A stretch of DNA of 64,000 nucleotides from Porticoccaceae bacterium (lineage in GTDB: Bacteria; Pseudomonadota; Gammaproteobacteria; Pseudomonadales; Porticoccaceae): assembly GCA_024644595.1 (NCBI GenBank), contig JAHEHL010000004.1, positions 139,224 through 203,223 on the forward strand, given 5' to 3'. The position numbers and the translations under genes were made by a program. Below the pieces are notes generated by a model that had not been told where the DNA came from, searched no databases, and saw only the letters and a list, made by a program, of their open reading frames with translations. Shown here piece by piece: positions 1 to 8,494 of this stretch. Positions within the stretch are counted from its first letter, which is position 1, and each line of letters begins with the position of its first letter.

Positions 1-39
1 TCAATATAATTAATTCAAATTGTTAAGTTCATGGTTTGG

Positions 40-285
40 TTAATTCAACAAGTAGCGGATGCAAGCCCTGCTCAAAATTCGTAATTCCCCATTTTCCGAT
101 ATAGCCGGTGCAGTTGTAATCCCCCCATTTTTAACCGAGTCTATCAGTAGAGGGTTAAGTGGCCTTTTATAAAACATCGCCGTACTCATGCCATGTTCAC
201 GACACAGGTCGGACACTGATACGCCACGCTCATTTAATTTCAGGATCGTCATTATCTGACTATCGCTATATCTGGATTGACGCAT
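40..285 (-). pseudogene. IS3-family transposase OrfA remnant
   Basis: The first 40 residues (positions 285 to 166) read as the N-terminal helix-turn-helix of an IS3/IS911-type OrfA: MRQSRYSDSQIMTILK, then a helix ending in CREHGMSTAMFYK. Intact OrfA proteins continue after FYK with a W-R-x-K-Y-G-G type stretch. Here the next residues (RPLNPLLIDSV...) do not match, and the frame stops about 40 codons later. No OrfB is visible. I therefore read it as a broken insertion-sequence relic, not a working transposase. It lies to the 3' side of tRNA-Leu, a common place for mobile DNA to accumulate. No clean terminal inverted repeats or target duplication were recognised, so the limits of the original element are unknown. 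Confidence 0.7.
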
Positions 286-476
286 AGAAAACCCCTTTGC
301 TTGATTTTAGAAGAATTTTCTACATATAACCGTTTCGGATTTGCGGGGGGATTACAAGAGCAGATGATGGCGGAGTTTTAGGGTCTGACACCGGACATTA
401 GAACTATAGGTGGTCAAAAAGTGGACGCAAGCGTATCGCGCGTTATTGCGATAATAGCTGAAGTTCTTACTGTGTA

Positions 477-563
477 TGGTGCCCGGGGCCGGACTTGAAC
501 CGGCACGGTGTTGCCACCGAGGGATTTTAAGTCCCTTGCGTCTACCAATTTCGCCACCCGGGC
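477..563 (-). tRNA. tRNA-Leu, anticodon TAA
   Basis: On the minus strand the 87-nt gene begins GCCCGGGTGGCGAAATTGG and ends CCCGGGCACCA. The seven-base acceptor arms pair perfectly and CCA is encoded. The anticodon loop is CTTAAAA, giving anticodon TAA (leucine). The long variable arm expected of a class II tRNA is present. It follows tRNA-Cys on the same strand, downstream of pgsA, as in Pseudomonas genomes. Reading frames that cross it are spurious. Confidence 0.96.
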
Positions 564-601
564 TGGGTCATTACGGTCAGGCTGGTGGGGCCTTGGGGAA
601 A

Positions 602-675
602 TGGAGGCGCCGGTCGGAATCGAACCGACGATCGCGGAGTTGCAGTCCACTGCATTACCACTTTGCTACGGCGCC
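602..675 (-). tRNA. tRNA-Cys, anticodon GCA
   Basis: The minus strand starts GGCGCCGTAGC and ends CGGCGCC-T-CCA: a perfect 7-bp acceptor stem, discriminator U73 (a hallmark of tRNA-Cys) and an encoded CCA. The anticodon loop is CTGCAAC, anticodon GCA. The T arm GTCGG-TTCGATT-CCGAC is complete. The gene is 38 nt upstream of tRNA-Leu and probably shares its transcript. A second copy upstream is truncated, so this is the functional one in the window. Confidence 0.96.
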
Positions 676-722
676 TGTAAACTTTTCACTTTCAATTCTG
701 TTCGTCGGTATCTGATCCGACA
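623..722 (-). repeat. Direct duplication, copy A (intact tRNA-Cys and its 5' flank)
   Basis: This roughly 100-bp segment covers the 5' two-thirds of tRNA-Cys and about 45 bp of upstream flank. It recurs at 806-905 in the same orientation. The part inside the tRNA is identical for 53 bases. The flank is similar but diverged: both copies have an AAACTTTT stretch and end in a TCTGATCCGAC motif. This points to an old tandem duplication. Confidence 0.8.
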
Positions 723-735
723 GTCGGAAGAATCT

Positions 736-800
736 TAACAGCCTGGGGCTGTTAAGCCCCTTCGGGCTTCGCTGCGCTCGTTGCTAATTGCTTCGCAATT
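736..800. repeat. Cluster of three short hairpins between the tRNA-Cys copies
   Basis: Three consecutive perfect inverted repeats are visible: TAACAGCC-tgg-GGCTGTTA (736-754), AAGCCC-cttc-GGGCTT (754-769) and AATTGC-ttc-GCAATT (786-800). A CGCTGCGCTCG stretch lies between the last two. The layout resembles a small palindromic intergenic element. It sits exactly at the break point of the truncated tRNA-Cys copy. No U-run follows, so a rho-independent terminator is not supported. Confidence 0.6.
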
Positions 801-805
801 GGTCA

Positions 806-858
806 AACCGACGATCGCGGAGTTGCAGTCCACTGCATTACCACTTTGCTACGGCGCC
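806..858 (-). pseudogene. Truncated tRNA-Cys copy (5' 53 nt only)
   Basis: On the minus strand it is identical to tRNA-Cys from the first base of the acceptor stem, through the D arm and the GCA anticodon arm, into the T stem (GTCGGTT). It then diverges into the hairpin cluster. The 3' half of the T loop, the 3' acceptor strand and CCA are missing, so it cannot form a normal tRNA. It lies between pgsA and the intact tRNA genes and may be transcribed with them. It could be a simple relic or the source of a tRNA-fragment-like RNA; the sequence does not decide. Confidence 0.85.
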
Positions 859-905
859 TTTAAACTTTTACCACTTAACTCTCATTGTCGGCATCTGATC
901 CGACG
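806..905 (-). repeat. Direct duplication, copy B (truncated tRNA-Cys and flank)
   Basis: This is the second copy of the segment at 623-722, offset by 183 bp in the same orientation. The flank upstream of the tRNA part is conserved in layout but has several substitutions, so the duplication is not recent. The tRNA part has stayed identical. Confidence 0.8.
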
Positions 906-964
906 GAGGCCGCTATTCTAGGGATTAATGGTAATAAATCAACCGATAATCGTGCTGTTATAGC

Positions 965-1525
965 TCACCGGTCGCCCGGGGCGCTTAGATGCGGCCAGGC
1001 GGCGCGCAGATAATGCAGCATCGACCAGAGCGTAAGTGCAGCAGCGATATAGATTGCAACAAAACCGAGCGTAGTGAGCAGTTCATTTTCTGGCTTGGCC
1101 GCCAGTAGCACTGCGATAGCGACCATCTGCACCCAGGTTTTTACCTTGCCGATCATCGCCACGGCCACGGTACCGTGATGACCTGTTGCGGCCATCCATT
1201 CGCGCAGAGCAGAGATGACGATTTCACGACCAATAATAATAATCGAGGGAATCGCAAACCAGGGGGTTGCGTGAACTTCGAGCAGTACAATGATGGCTGC
1301 AACAACAATCAATTTGTCGGCAACAGGATCAAGGAATGCCCCAAACGGGGTCACTTTGTTATATTTGCGCGCCAGATAACCGTCGACCCAGTCGGTGGCC
1401 GCCGCCGCACCAAAAATTGCCGCCGCAATCAGATTGTGCCACTCCCAGGAGGTGTAATAGATAACAATAAACACCGGGATCAGCGCAATACGCAAGATGG
1501 TAAGAGTGTTCGGCAGATTCCACAT
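965..1525 (-). CDS. pgsA: CDP-diacylglycerol-glycerol-3-phosphate 3-phosphatidyltransferase
   Basis: This inner-membrane enzyme transfers the phosphatidyl group from CDP-diacylglycerol to glycerol 3-phosphate, the committed step to phosphatidylglycerol and cardiolipin. The 186-residue protein has the full CDP-alcohol phosphatidyltransferase signature: D45-x2-D48-G49-x2-A52-R53-x8-G62-x3-D66-x3-D70. Several hydrophobic helices surround it (about residues 10-25, 31-44, 71-83, 90-107, 123-142 and 150-170). The length is normal. The N-terminus MWNLPNTLTILR is typical, so the annotated start is likely right. It lies 55 bp downstream of uvrC on the same strand and just upstream of the tRNA genes, a uvrC-pgsA-tRNA order familiar from Pseudomonas. 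Confidence 0.96.
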   Translation of the reverse strand: MWNLPNTLTILRIALIPVFIVIYYTSWEWHNLIAAAIFGAAAATDWVDGYLARKYNKVTPFGAFLDPVADKLIVVAAIIVLLEVHATPWFAIPSIIIIGREIVISALREWMAATGHHGTVAVAMIGKVKTWVQMVAIAVLLAAKPENELLTTLGFVAIYIAAALTLWSMLHYLRAAWPHLSAPGDR

Positions 1526-1580
1526 TTAATCGTCTTCTATTTCAATGGCTGAAGCGTTGATGTACCTAGGTCGCTAGACG

Positions 1581-3404
1581 TTACTCATTGTACAGTGCAC
1601 TGTAAATAGCATCAGCAACCTTTTTATTTATATTTGGTACTTTCATCAAATCGGCGACGCTGGCTTTCTGAACTTCACGAATCCCACCAAAGTGTTTGAG
1701 AATATCCCGTCTTCTCGATGGTCCTACTCCCGGAATTCCCTCGAGCGGTGATGTTCGACGCTTTTTATCCCGACGCTGCTTATGACCGGTGATTGCAAAG
1801 CGATGCGCTTCATCACGGATCTGCTGAATCAAATGCAACGCCGCCTGCTGCGGCCGGGCGATCACCCGATTGTTTTGGTCGGCCAGAATCAGTGTCTCGA
1901 GGCCGGGTTTACGCGTGGTTCCCTTGGCGACACCTATGATCATCACACCGACTACGCCGAGATCGCTGAGCACTTCCTTGGCGATACCAATCTGACCCTT
2001 GCCGCCATCGATCAAGAGGATATCGGGCAACTTGCCCTCCCCCTTCATCAATCGAGTGTAGCGACGCCGAATGGCCTGCTCCATGGCCGCGTAATCATCT
2101 CCTGCGGTAATGCCGTCAATATTGAACCGCCGGTAATCACTTTTCAGCGCGCCGTTGCCATCAAACACAACACAGGAGGCGACTACGGCTTCACCGCTAC
2201 TATGGCTGATATCAAAACATTCCAGCCGCTCCGGCACTGTCTCCAGTTCAAGTGTTTCGCGCAGCGCCTCAAAGCGCTTTTCCTGACTCTGCTTCGACGC
2301 TAGCTTGCCGGCCAAATTTTGTTCTGCAGTACGCTGTGCCAACTCTACCCATTTAGCTCTAAAGCCGCGCACAGAGTGTTTGATTTCAATCTTGCGCTGC
2401 ACCCGTTCGACCAGCGCTTCGCTGAGTGCTGTCGCACTTTCTATCTCTGTATTGAGCAGTATCTCTTTAGGTAAATCCGGGCGCCCACCGCCGGCGAGAT
2501 AGAGTAGCGGCAAAAAGTCATCGAGCAGCTCACCAATATCCTGTGCCAGCGGTGCCTTGGGATAATAGCTACGACTGCCGAGAATACGTCCCTGACGAAT
2601 ATAGAGCATGTGCACACAGGCCTGACCATCGCTGAGCGCAGCCGCTACTACATCAATAGTGCCCCTGCCCTTTTCAATCACCTGCTGAGCCTGAATCTGT
2701 CGCAGTGCGGCAATCTGATCGCGGCTCTCGGCCGCTTTTTCAAACGCCAGTTCAAGCGAGGCCTTCTCCATATCACGCTCTAACTGCTTGAGAATTTTAT
2801 CGCCCTTGCCATCAAGGTAGAGTCGCGTCAAATTAACATCTGCGGCGTAGTCTTCGTCAGACACCAATCCGACACAGGGTGCGGTGCAACGTTTAATCTG
2901 ATACTGCAAACAGGGTCGTGAGCGATTTCTAAAAAATACATCCTCGCACTGTCGCACTTTAAAGGTCTTTTGCAGAAACCCCATACTTTCACGCACGGCG
3001 TAGACGCTTGGGAATGGGCCAAAGTAGGTTCCTTTGGACTTTTTGGCACCGCGGTGAAAGGCCAGACGCGGCCACTTATCCTGATCAGTCAACAAAATGT
3101 AGGGGTAGCTTTTGTCATCGCGCATCAGGATATTGAACGGCGGACGATTCTGTTTAATCAAATTGTGCTCGAGAATCAACGCTTCGGTTTCGGTCTCGGT
3201 AACGGTGACATCGATCTGCGCGATGCGTTTAACAAGCGCCGCTGTTTTTGGCGACAAGCCAGTATTGCGAAAATAGCTGCTGACGCGATTTTTCAAATTC
3301 TTGGCTTTACCCACATAGAGAATATCGCCAGCGCTATCGAACATCTGGTAGATGCCGGGGCGCTGGGTCAACGATTTGAGGAAAGATTTTGAGTCAAAAG
3401 CCAT
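1581..3404 (-). CDS. uvrC: Excinuclease ABC subunit C
   Basis: UvrC makes both incisions in nucleotide excision repair after UvrAB has verified the lesion. The 607-residue protein has the N-terminal GIY-YIG nuclease domain (GIY at 17-19, YVG at 30-32). Four cysteines, C153, C165, C173 and C177, match the Fe-S-type cluster of UvrC. A UVR motif that contacts UvrB follows at about 200-235. Then come the RNase H-like 5' incision domain and tandem helix-hairpin-helix motifs at the C-terminus (EGIPGVGPSRRRDILKHFGG). Length and order are standard. It is upstream of pgsA. The gacA gene that often precedes uvrC in pseudomonads is absent here; an esterase gene lies upstream instead. No strong Shine-Dalgarno sequence is seen before the ATG. 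Confidence 0.97.
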   Translation of the reverse strand: MAFDSKSFLKSLTQRPGIYQMFDSAGDILYVGKAKNLKNRVSSYFRNTGLSPKTAALVKRIAQIDVTVTETETEALILEHNLIKQNRPPFNILMRDDKSYPYILLTDQDKWPRLAFHRGAKKSKGTYFGPFPSVYAVRESMGFLQKTFKVRQCEDVFFRNRSRPCLQYQIKRCTAPCVGLVSDEDYAADVNLTRLYLDGKGDKILKQLERDMEKASLELAFEKAAESRDQIAALRQIQAQQVIEKGRGTIDVVAAALSDGQACVHMLYIRQGRILGSRSYYPKAPLAQDIGELLDDFLPLLYLAGGGRPDLPKEILLNTEIESATALSEALVERVQRKIEIKHSVRGFRAKWVELAQRTAEQNLAGKLASKQSQEKRFEALRETLELETVPERLECFDISHSSGEAVVASCVVFDGNGALKSDYRRFNIDGITAGDDYAAMEQAIRRRYTRLMKGEGKLPDILLIDGGKGQIGIAKEVLSDLGVVGVMIIGVAKGTTRKPGLETLILADQNNRVIARPQQAALHLIQQIRDEAHRFAITGHKQRRDKKRRTSPLEGIPGVGPSRRRDILKHFGGIREVQKASVADLMKVPNINKKVADAIYSALYNE

Positions 3405-3463
3405 GGCAGAATTGTAACGGGTTTTAGCCCGCTATGGCGATGGCTCGACAGCAATCGCTGACA

Positions 3464-4411
3464 TTAAGTCAGCTTGATAGATTCGAGGCTAGCACAGACT
3501 TCTCTCACTCGCTGGCGAGTCTTGCGACTGAATTTTGCCAACGAAATAAAACCGTGTGTGCAGTCCTGCAAATGGAGATGAGAGATGGCAATATCTGCTT
3601 GCTGTAACTTCTCGACAAAGGCCAGTCCTTCATCTCGCAACACATCATATTCTGCGGTTATAACAAGGGTCTTGGGTGCTTGGCTGACGTCTGTTGCTAA
3701 CAGTGGACTGACACTGGGTTTTAGGGCCTCTTGAGAATTGTTGAGGTAACTATCACGAAAAAAACGCGTGATCGGCGCCGTCAACAACAGACCCCTGCCG
3801 TGTTCGGTATAAGACGCCGACTGACAGCGAAAATCAACCAGCGGATAGAGCAAAAACTGGAAGGCTGGAGTGGCACTTAAATGCTTGTCCGGCAGCGCAT
3901 CGGCAAATAATTGCATCGCTAACACGACAGCGATATTGGCCCCGGCACTGTCACCGCCAATGCCCATTGTCGCGGCATCGAGTTGCAAACTGGCAGCATT
4001 ATCGACAACCCAGTTCCAGGCTGCCAGGCTATCGTCGAGCTGACCGGGAAACTTGCATTCCGGCGCCAGGCGATAATCCACCGCAATGATCGCCATATTT
4101 GCCTGCTGCGCCATTTGACGGCAAAAGCCGTCGTGGCTTTCGAGGCCACCAATAACACAGCCACCGCCATGGAAAAAGACCATTGATCGGGTCGGCACAC
4201 TGCCCGCTGGTCGGTAGAGCCTGAGTCCAACCTGACGATCGGCAACCGGCACAGCAATATCTGTTACCACAACACTTTTGTCGCGGGGCACGCCGCCGAT
4301 ATTGTTGAGCAGATCAAAGGCTTTGCGAAATCCAGTCACCGGCAATTGATGCAAAGATGGACCTAATGACATCAGAGAACAGAGTATTCGCTGACCGAGA
4401 ATTAACGTCAT
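3464..4411 (-). CDS. Alpha/beta hydrolase, hormone-sensitive-lipase type esterase
   Basis: This is a 315-residue serine hydrolase of the alpha/beta-hydrolase-3 (HSL) family. The oxyanion-hole motif HGGG is at 81-84 and the nucleophile elbow G-D-S155-A-G at 153-157. Near the C-terminus are an acidic residue in EYDVLRDEG and a histidine in DCTHGF, consistent with a Ser-Asp-His triad. No signal peptide is evident, so it is probably cytoplasmic. Its ATG overlaps the stop of the upstream flavin monooxygenase gene (ATGA), so the two are almost certainly co-translated. Known Baeyer-Villiger/esterase pairs oxidise a ketone to an ester or lactone and then hydrolyse it. That role is inferred from the pairing; the natural substrate is unknown. 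Confidence 0.9.
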   Translation of the reverse strand: MTLILGQRILCSLMSLGPSLHQLPVTGFRKAFDLLNNIGGVPRDKSVVVTDIAVPVADRQVGLRLYRPAGSVPTRSMVFFHGGGCVIGGLESHDGFCRQMAQQANMAIIAVDYRLAPECKFPGQLDDSLAAWNWVVDNAASLQLDAATMGIGGDSAGANIAVVLAMQLFADALPDKHLSATPAFQFLLYPLVDFRCQSASYTEHGRGLLLTAPITRFFRDSYLNNSQEALKPSVSPLLATDVSQAPKTLVITAEYDVLRDEGLAFVEKLQQADIAISHLHLQDCTHGFISLAKFSRKTRQRVREVCASLESIKLT

Positions 4412-5886
4412 ATTGAGGTATTCTGCTTGCGCAGATCAAAATCGGCCCATACTGGTTCGGCCATGCTTTCCACATAGCGCGCCCAGCTGAACGGCCAGAC
4501 AATAGCATCGCCGTCGGCGTCTAAATACCAGCTTTGACAGCCACTGGCCCAGGTACTGCCGCTGAGCCCGGCACGGATAAACGCCTGATAGGCAGTAATC
4601 GCCTCCTGTTTGGGGCTGACTGTGTCAAACTCGCCCTGCATCCATTTGTCGAGTAGTTGCATAATATAGTCGCCCTGCACTTCCGACATGGCAATAATAG
4701 AAAAATTGGCAATTGGCGTGTGTGGGCCGAGCATCAAAAAGAAGTTGGGATAGCCTTTTAGCAATACTGAGCGGTAAGCTTCGACTTTGTCTTTCCAAGC
4801 GTCTTCAATATCGACGTTATCACTGCCTTTTAGCGCCATTGGGCGCATATAACTCAGTGCATTAAACCCTGTCGACAGGATCAGCACGTCGCATTTATGC
4901 AACTTCCCATCGCTGGTTAACACTCCCTCGGGGGTAATTTCAGCAATACCGTCGCGCACAAGATGCGCATTGTCTTGCTGAATTGCCGGATAAAACGTGG
5001 TGTTGACAATGACTCGCTTACAGCCAACCTGAAAGTCCGGTTGCAGCTGCTGACGTAGTATTTTGTCTTTAACACTGGAGCGGAGATTCCAGCGCACCAG
5101 CTTATCCAGCAACCAACTCCTCAGGGGTGCGCCCGACAGAGCCCGATTAAAGAAGTCCTTGAGCAAAAGCGTGCTTGTCCAGCGATAGAAACGCTGCATC
5201 CACATTGAGCGATTGAGTAAATAGCGCTCCCAGTCCATAAACTTACGATCCGCGACCGGCATTATCCACTGTGGTGTACGCATAAATACCGAAACATCGG
5301 CACCGCTTTTCACCAACTCAGGAATAAACTGTGCCGCTGTGGAGCCATTGCCAATCACTCCCACTCGCACCGAAGAATCAAACTTAACGCTGTGATCCCA
5401 ACGCGCGGTATGGAATACCTTGCCGGCAAAGGAATCCAAACCCTTGATGTCTGGATAGGCTGGTTGATGCAAAATCCCTGTCGCACAAAATACAAAATCG
5501 GCCTGATACTGATCTCCGTTGACAGTCGTTACGGACCACTCACCGGCCTTGAATTCACTTGCAGTCACTTCCTGATTGCACTGGATATACTGCTCTAACT
5601 GATAACGCCGCACCATCTCTTCGAAGTAACCTTGAATCTCATTGCCGCCGGCGTAGTAATGACTCCAGTTCGGATTCATAGCAAAGGAATAGGTGTAAAG
5701 ATGGGCTGGCACATCGCAGGCCACACCCGGATAGGTATTCTCACGCCAGGTGCCACCAATTGTGGCCGCCTTTTCCAGCACCACAATATCCTGAATACCG
5801 CGATCAAGACATTTTATCGCCATCAAAATACCGGTCATGCCGGCACCGATAATGACGATTTTTGGACTCCGTGGAACTTGGCTCAT
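4408..5886 (-). CDS. FAD-dependent monooxygenase, Baeyer-Villiger type
   Basis: This 492-residue class B flavoprotein monooxygenase uses NADPH and O2. The FAD-binding Rossmann motif is at the N-terminus (IVIIGAGMTG), followed by the GGTWRENTYPGVACD segment typical of Baeyer-Villiger monooxygenases. A second dinucleotide motif, GVIGNGSTAAQ, comes after it. Between them FAGKVFHTARWD fits the BVMO fingerprint F-x-G-x3-H-x3-W-[P/D]; the final D variant occurs in a subgroup of the family. No signal peptide is seen. It is the first gene of a two-gene operon with the overlapping esterase gene. A ketone or a steroid-like or terpenoid carbonyl is a reasonable substrate class, but the sequence does not say which. 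Confidence 0.92.
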   Translation of the reverse strand: MSQVPRSPKIVIIGAGMTGILMAIKCLDRGIQDIVVLEKAATIGGTWRENTYPGVACDVPAHLYTYSFAMNPNWSHYYAGGNEIQGYFEEMVRRYQLEQYIQCNQEVTASEFKAGEWSVTTVNGDQYQADFVFCATGILHQPAYPDIKGLDSFAGKVFHTARWDHSVKFDSSVRVGVIGNGSTAAQFIPELVKSGADVSVFMRTPQWIMPVADRKFMDWERYLLNRSMWMQRFYRWTSTLLLKDFFNRALSGAPLRSWLLDKLVRWNLRSSVKDKILRQQLQPDFQVGCKRVIVNTTFYPAIQQDNAHLVRDGIAEITPEGVLTSDGKLHKCDVLILSTGFNALSYMRPMALKGSDNVDIEDAWKDKVEAYRSVLLKGYPNFFLMLGPHTPIANFSIIAMSEVQGDYIMQLLDKWMQGEFDTVSPKQEAITAYQAFIRAGLSGSTWASGCQSWYLDADGDAIVWPFSWARYVESMAEPVWADFDLRKQNTSI

Positions 5887-6103
5887 TTGATAAATCCTGG
5901 ACGTTGCCTTCGAGCTCTTGTTTTTATCCGCTGTTTTAATACTCTTTTAAAAAGCGTCTATAAAGGGGGTTCCAACCTAACCTAACAACGTATTTTTAGC
6001 AATCGACATAATGACTGTTGAGTCTTGCTGGATCCGCTCAATCAGCCTGCGTCCGTGTGTAAAAGCGTGTAGAATCTCGGGCTTCGAAAACAGGTTAAGA
6101 GTG

Positions 6104-7081
6104 ATGATCGATAGAACATTCTGCGTTGCGCCCATGCTCGATTGGACTGATCGCCACTGTCGCTATTTTTTGCGCCTGATCAGTCAGCATGCCGTGCTCT
6201 ACACCGAGATGATCACCACCGGCGCGATTATCCATGGCGATACCGAGCATCATTTGCGGATGGACGCCTTTGAACATCCCGTAGCACTGCAGCTGGGTGG
6301 CAGCGATCCCGCTGATCTGGCACTGGCGTGTAAACTCGCAGCGAAATATGACTACGCGGAGATCAACCTCAACTGCGGCTGTCCCAGCGACCGAGTGCAG
6401 AATGGTATGTTTGGTGCTGTGATGATGAAGAATGCGCAGATCACGGCGAATTGTGTGGCAGCCATGCGCGACGCTGTGGATCTACCGATCACCGTGAAAC
6501 ATCGCATTGGTGTCGATGACTATGATTCCTACGAGTTTCTTCGCGACTTTGTTGGCACAGTAGCTGCCAGCGGCTGTGAGGTGTTTCTTGTTCATGCGCG
6601 CAAAGCTTGGCTGAAAGGCTTAAGCCCAAAACAGAACCGTGAAATTCCCGAGCTAAACTATGACCGGGTCTACCAATTGAAACAGGATTTCCCACAACTA
6701 GAGATTATTATCAATGGTGGTGTCACAACCCTAGAGGAGTCGAGGGTCCATCTGCAACATCTCGACGGTGTGATGATTGGCCGCGAGGCCTACACCAACC
6801 CCTATCTGCTGGCAACAGTTGACCAGGAGCTTTATGGGGCGACGAACGCGATAAAAAGCCGGCGACAAATCGGCGAAGAATTTCTACAATACGCAGATAC
6901 AGAAATGTCTAACGGCACAAAATTGAGTGCCATGACCAGGCATATCCTCGGTTTGTTTCATGGCATGCCGGGCGCCCGCCAGTTTAGAAGACATATTAGC
7001 GAAAACGCATTCAAACCCTCGGCGACTATTGAGGTTTTGACCACCGCCCTAGCGAAGACATCTGGAGCAAATCAGAAATGA
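6104..7081 (+). CDS. dusA: tRNA-dihydrouridine synthase A
   Basis: This FMN- and NADPH-dependent enzyme reduces uridines in the tRNA D loop (positions 20/20a for DusA). The 325-residue protein starts [20 protein letters not shown], the DusA-type N-terminus. It has the [14 protein letters not shown] signature with the catalytic Cys93, then the KHRIG and [14 protein letters not shown] segments of the active site and the C-terminal helical tRNA-binding domain. A longer in-frame reading from 6011 adds 31 residues unlike the family, so I place the start at 6104. The stop overlaps the talB start (ATGA). The dusA-tal order is also found in Pseudomonas. Confidence 0.95.
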   Translation: MIDRTFCVAPMLDWTDRHCRYFLRLISQHAVLYTEMITTGAIIHGDTEHHLRMDAFEHPVALQLGGSDPADLALACKLAAKYDYAEINLNCGCPSDRVQNGMFGAVMMKNAQITANCVAAMRDAVDLPITVKHRIGVDDYDSYEFLRDFVGTVAASGCEVFLVHARKAWLKGLSPKQNREIPELNYDRVYQLKQDFPQLEIIINGGVTTLEESRVHLQHLDGVMIGREAYTNPYLLATVDQELYGATNAIKSRRQIGEEFLQYADTEMSNGTKLSAMTRHILGLFHGMPGARQFRRHISENAFKPSATIEVLTTALAKTSGANQK

Positions 7082-8043
7082 GCAACGATAAATCCAAGTT
7101 AACCCAACTCAAAGAAATGACCACAGTGGTTGCCGACACTGGTGACTTTGATGCCATTGCCCAATACTCACCAGAGGATGCGACGACCAATCCATCGCTT
7201 TTGCTGAAAGCCGCACAAATGCCGGCCTACCGCAGTCTGGTTGACTCAATTGTGACAAAAACCCTGAATGGTCGGCTCTCCAGCAGCGAACAGCTGGCAG
7301 ACTGCATGGACAGGTTGGCTGTGGGCTTTGGTGAAAAAATTCTTGAACAGATTCCCGGCCGTGTCTCAACCGAGGTCGATGCACGACTCTCTTTCGACAC
7401 CCAGGCATCGATCGTTAAAGCTCGCCATTTGATTGCACTCTACGAGCAGGCCGGGATCGGCAGAGATCGTGTGCTGATCAAAATGGCCTCAACCTGGGAA
7501 GGCATCAGAGCCGCCGAGGAATTGGAAAAAGAAGGCATTAATTGCAACCTGACACTGCTGTTTAACTTTACACAGGCAGTTGCCGCGGCCGACGCCGGTG
7601 CCTATTTGATCTCACCCTTTGTCGGTCGAATTCTCGACTGGTACAAGCTCTCTACTGGCCTCGACGAATATGAGCCAGCTGATGATCCTGGCGTTCAATC
7701 GGTGACGCGTATTTATAATTATTATAAACAGAGCGGTTACAACACCGTGGTAATGGGTGCCAGCTTTAGGAATACCGACGAGATTACCGAGCTGGCTGGT
7801 TGTGATCGGCTAACCATCAGCCCGCAACTGCTGCAGGCCCTAGACGATGACTTTGGCACGCTTGAACGTAAGCTCGACCCCTCTGATACTGGCGCAAAAA
7901 TTCACTACCAGCTGGGTACTGAAAGCGACTTCCGTTTCGAGCTTAATCAGGATGCCATGGCAACTGAAAAACTCGCCGAAGGGATACGTGGATTTGTTGC
8001 CGACCAAATTAAACTTGAAACCTGGTTAAAAGATCTGAGCTAA
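7078..8043 (+). CDS. talB: Transaldolase
   Basis: Transaldolase moves a dihydroxyacetone unit between sugar phosphates in the non-oxidative pentose phosphate pathway, through a lysine Schiff base. The 321-residue protein has the DATTNPSLL motif at residues 34-42 and the catalytic Lys135 in [12 protein letters not shown], followed by NCNLTLLF. The length matches the E. coli TalB type (about 317). The start overlaps dusA (ATGA) and the stop overlaps the next gene (TAATG), so dusA, talB and the TerB-like gene form a translationally coupled operon. Confidence 0.96.
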   Translation: MSNDKSKLTQLKEMTTVVADTGDFDAIAQYSPEDATTNPSLLLKAAQMPAYRSLVDSIVTKTLNGRLSSSEQLADCMDRLAVGFGEKILEQIPGRVSTEVDARLSFDTQASIVKARHLIALYEQAGIGRDRVLIKMASTWEGIRAAEELEKEGINCNLTLLFNFTQAVAAADAGAYLISPFVGRILDWYKLSTGLDEYEPADDPGVQSVTRIYNYYKQSGYNTVVMGASFRNTDEITELAGCDRLTISPQLLQALDDDFGTLERKLDPSDTGAKIHYQLGTESDFRFELNQDAMATEKLAEGIRGFVADQIKLETWLKDLS

Positions 8044-8486
8044 TGATTGAAAAAATAAAGGCGTTCTTTGCCAAAAATGTTATTGATCCCGAGAATAGTG
8101 CTCTCCGCTCCGAACAGATAGCAACCGCTGCACTGCTGATTGAGGTAATGATAATTGATGGCAATATGAGTGAAGATGAACTGCAATCTATCACTCGAAC
8201 GCTAAGCACGATATTGCAACTCAGCTCGGAACAAGCGGATGAGCTGATTCTGCTATCTCGGGATGAAGTGTCTGAGGCAACTTCACTCTATCAGTTCACT
8301 AAAGAGATCAATGCCCATTTCGACCAACAGAAGAAACTCGACTTGATGACAGCGATGTGGCGAGTAGCCTTTGCCGACGGTCATCTGGATAAACACGAAG
8401 AAGGGATTATTCGACGAGTCGCTGACTTGTTACATTTGCGTCACAGTGAATATATCCAGTGCAAACTCAACGCCCGCGACAGCTGA
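8043..8486 (+). CDS. TerB-like (tellurite resistance/DjlA N-terminal) protein
   Basis: This 147-residue all-helical cytoplasmic protein has the two-repeat TerB pattern. A hydrophobic helix with acidic residues, LLIEVMIIDGNMSEDE (about 32-47), is echoed by WRVAFADGHLDKHEEGIIRRVADLL (about 106-130). In TerB-fold proteins such D-G-x-(L/M)-x-x-x-E turns can bind a metal ion. The start overlaps talB by one base. Despite the family name there are no other ter genes nearby, so tellurite resistance should not be assumed. A housekeeping role linked to envelope or metal stress is equally possible. It converges on the STAS gene with only 8 bp between the two stops. Confidence 0.82.
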   Translation: MIEKIKAFFAKNVIDPENSALRSEQIATAALLIEVMIIDGNMSEDELQSITRTLSTILQLSSEQADELILLSRDEVSEATSLYQFTKEINAHFDQQKKLDLMTAMWRVAFADGHLDKHEEGIIRRVADLLHLRHSEYIQCKLNARDS

Positions 8487-8494
8487 CTTAAAGG

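Noticed and set aside
414-738. Open frames on both strands spanning the tRNA genes
   Set aside because: They translate tRNA sequence; the cloverleaf structures and encoded CCA ends show that these are RNA genes.
860-964. tRNA-Gly gene expected between pgsA and tRNA-Cys by comparison with Pseudomonas
   Set aside because: No glycine anticodon arm or acceptor stem is found; the space holds only the truncated tRNA-Cys flank.
1782-2303. 173-codon plus-strand frame inside uvrC
   Set aside because: It lies antisense within a well-conserved uvrC coding region, shows no recognisable domain and has no ribosome-binding site.
8043-8486. Tellurite resistance determinant
   Set aside because: A single TerB-fold gene coupled to talB without terZACDE does not support a resistance role.
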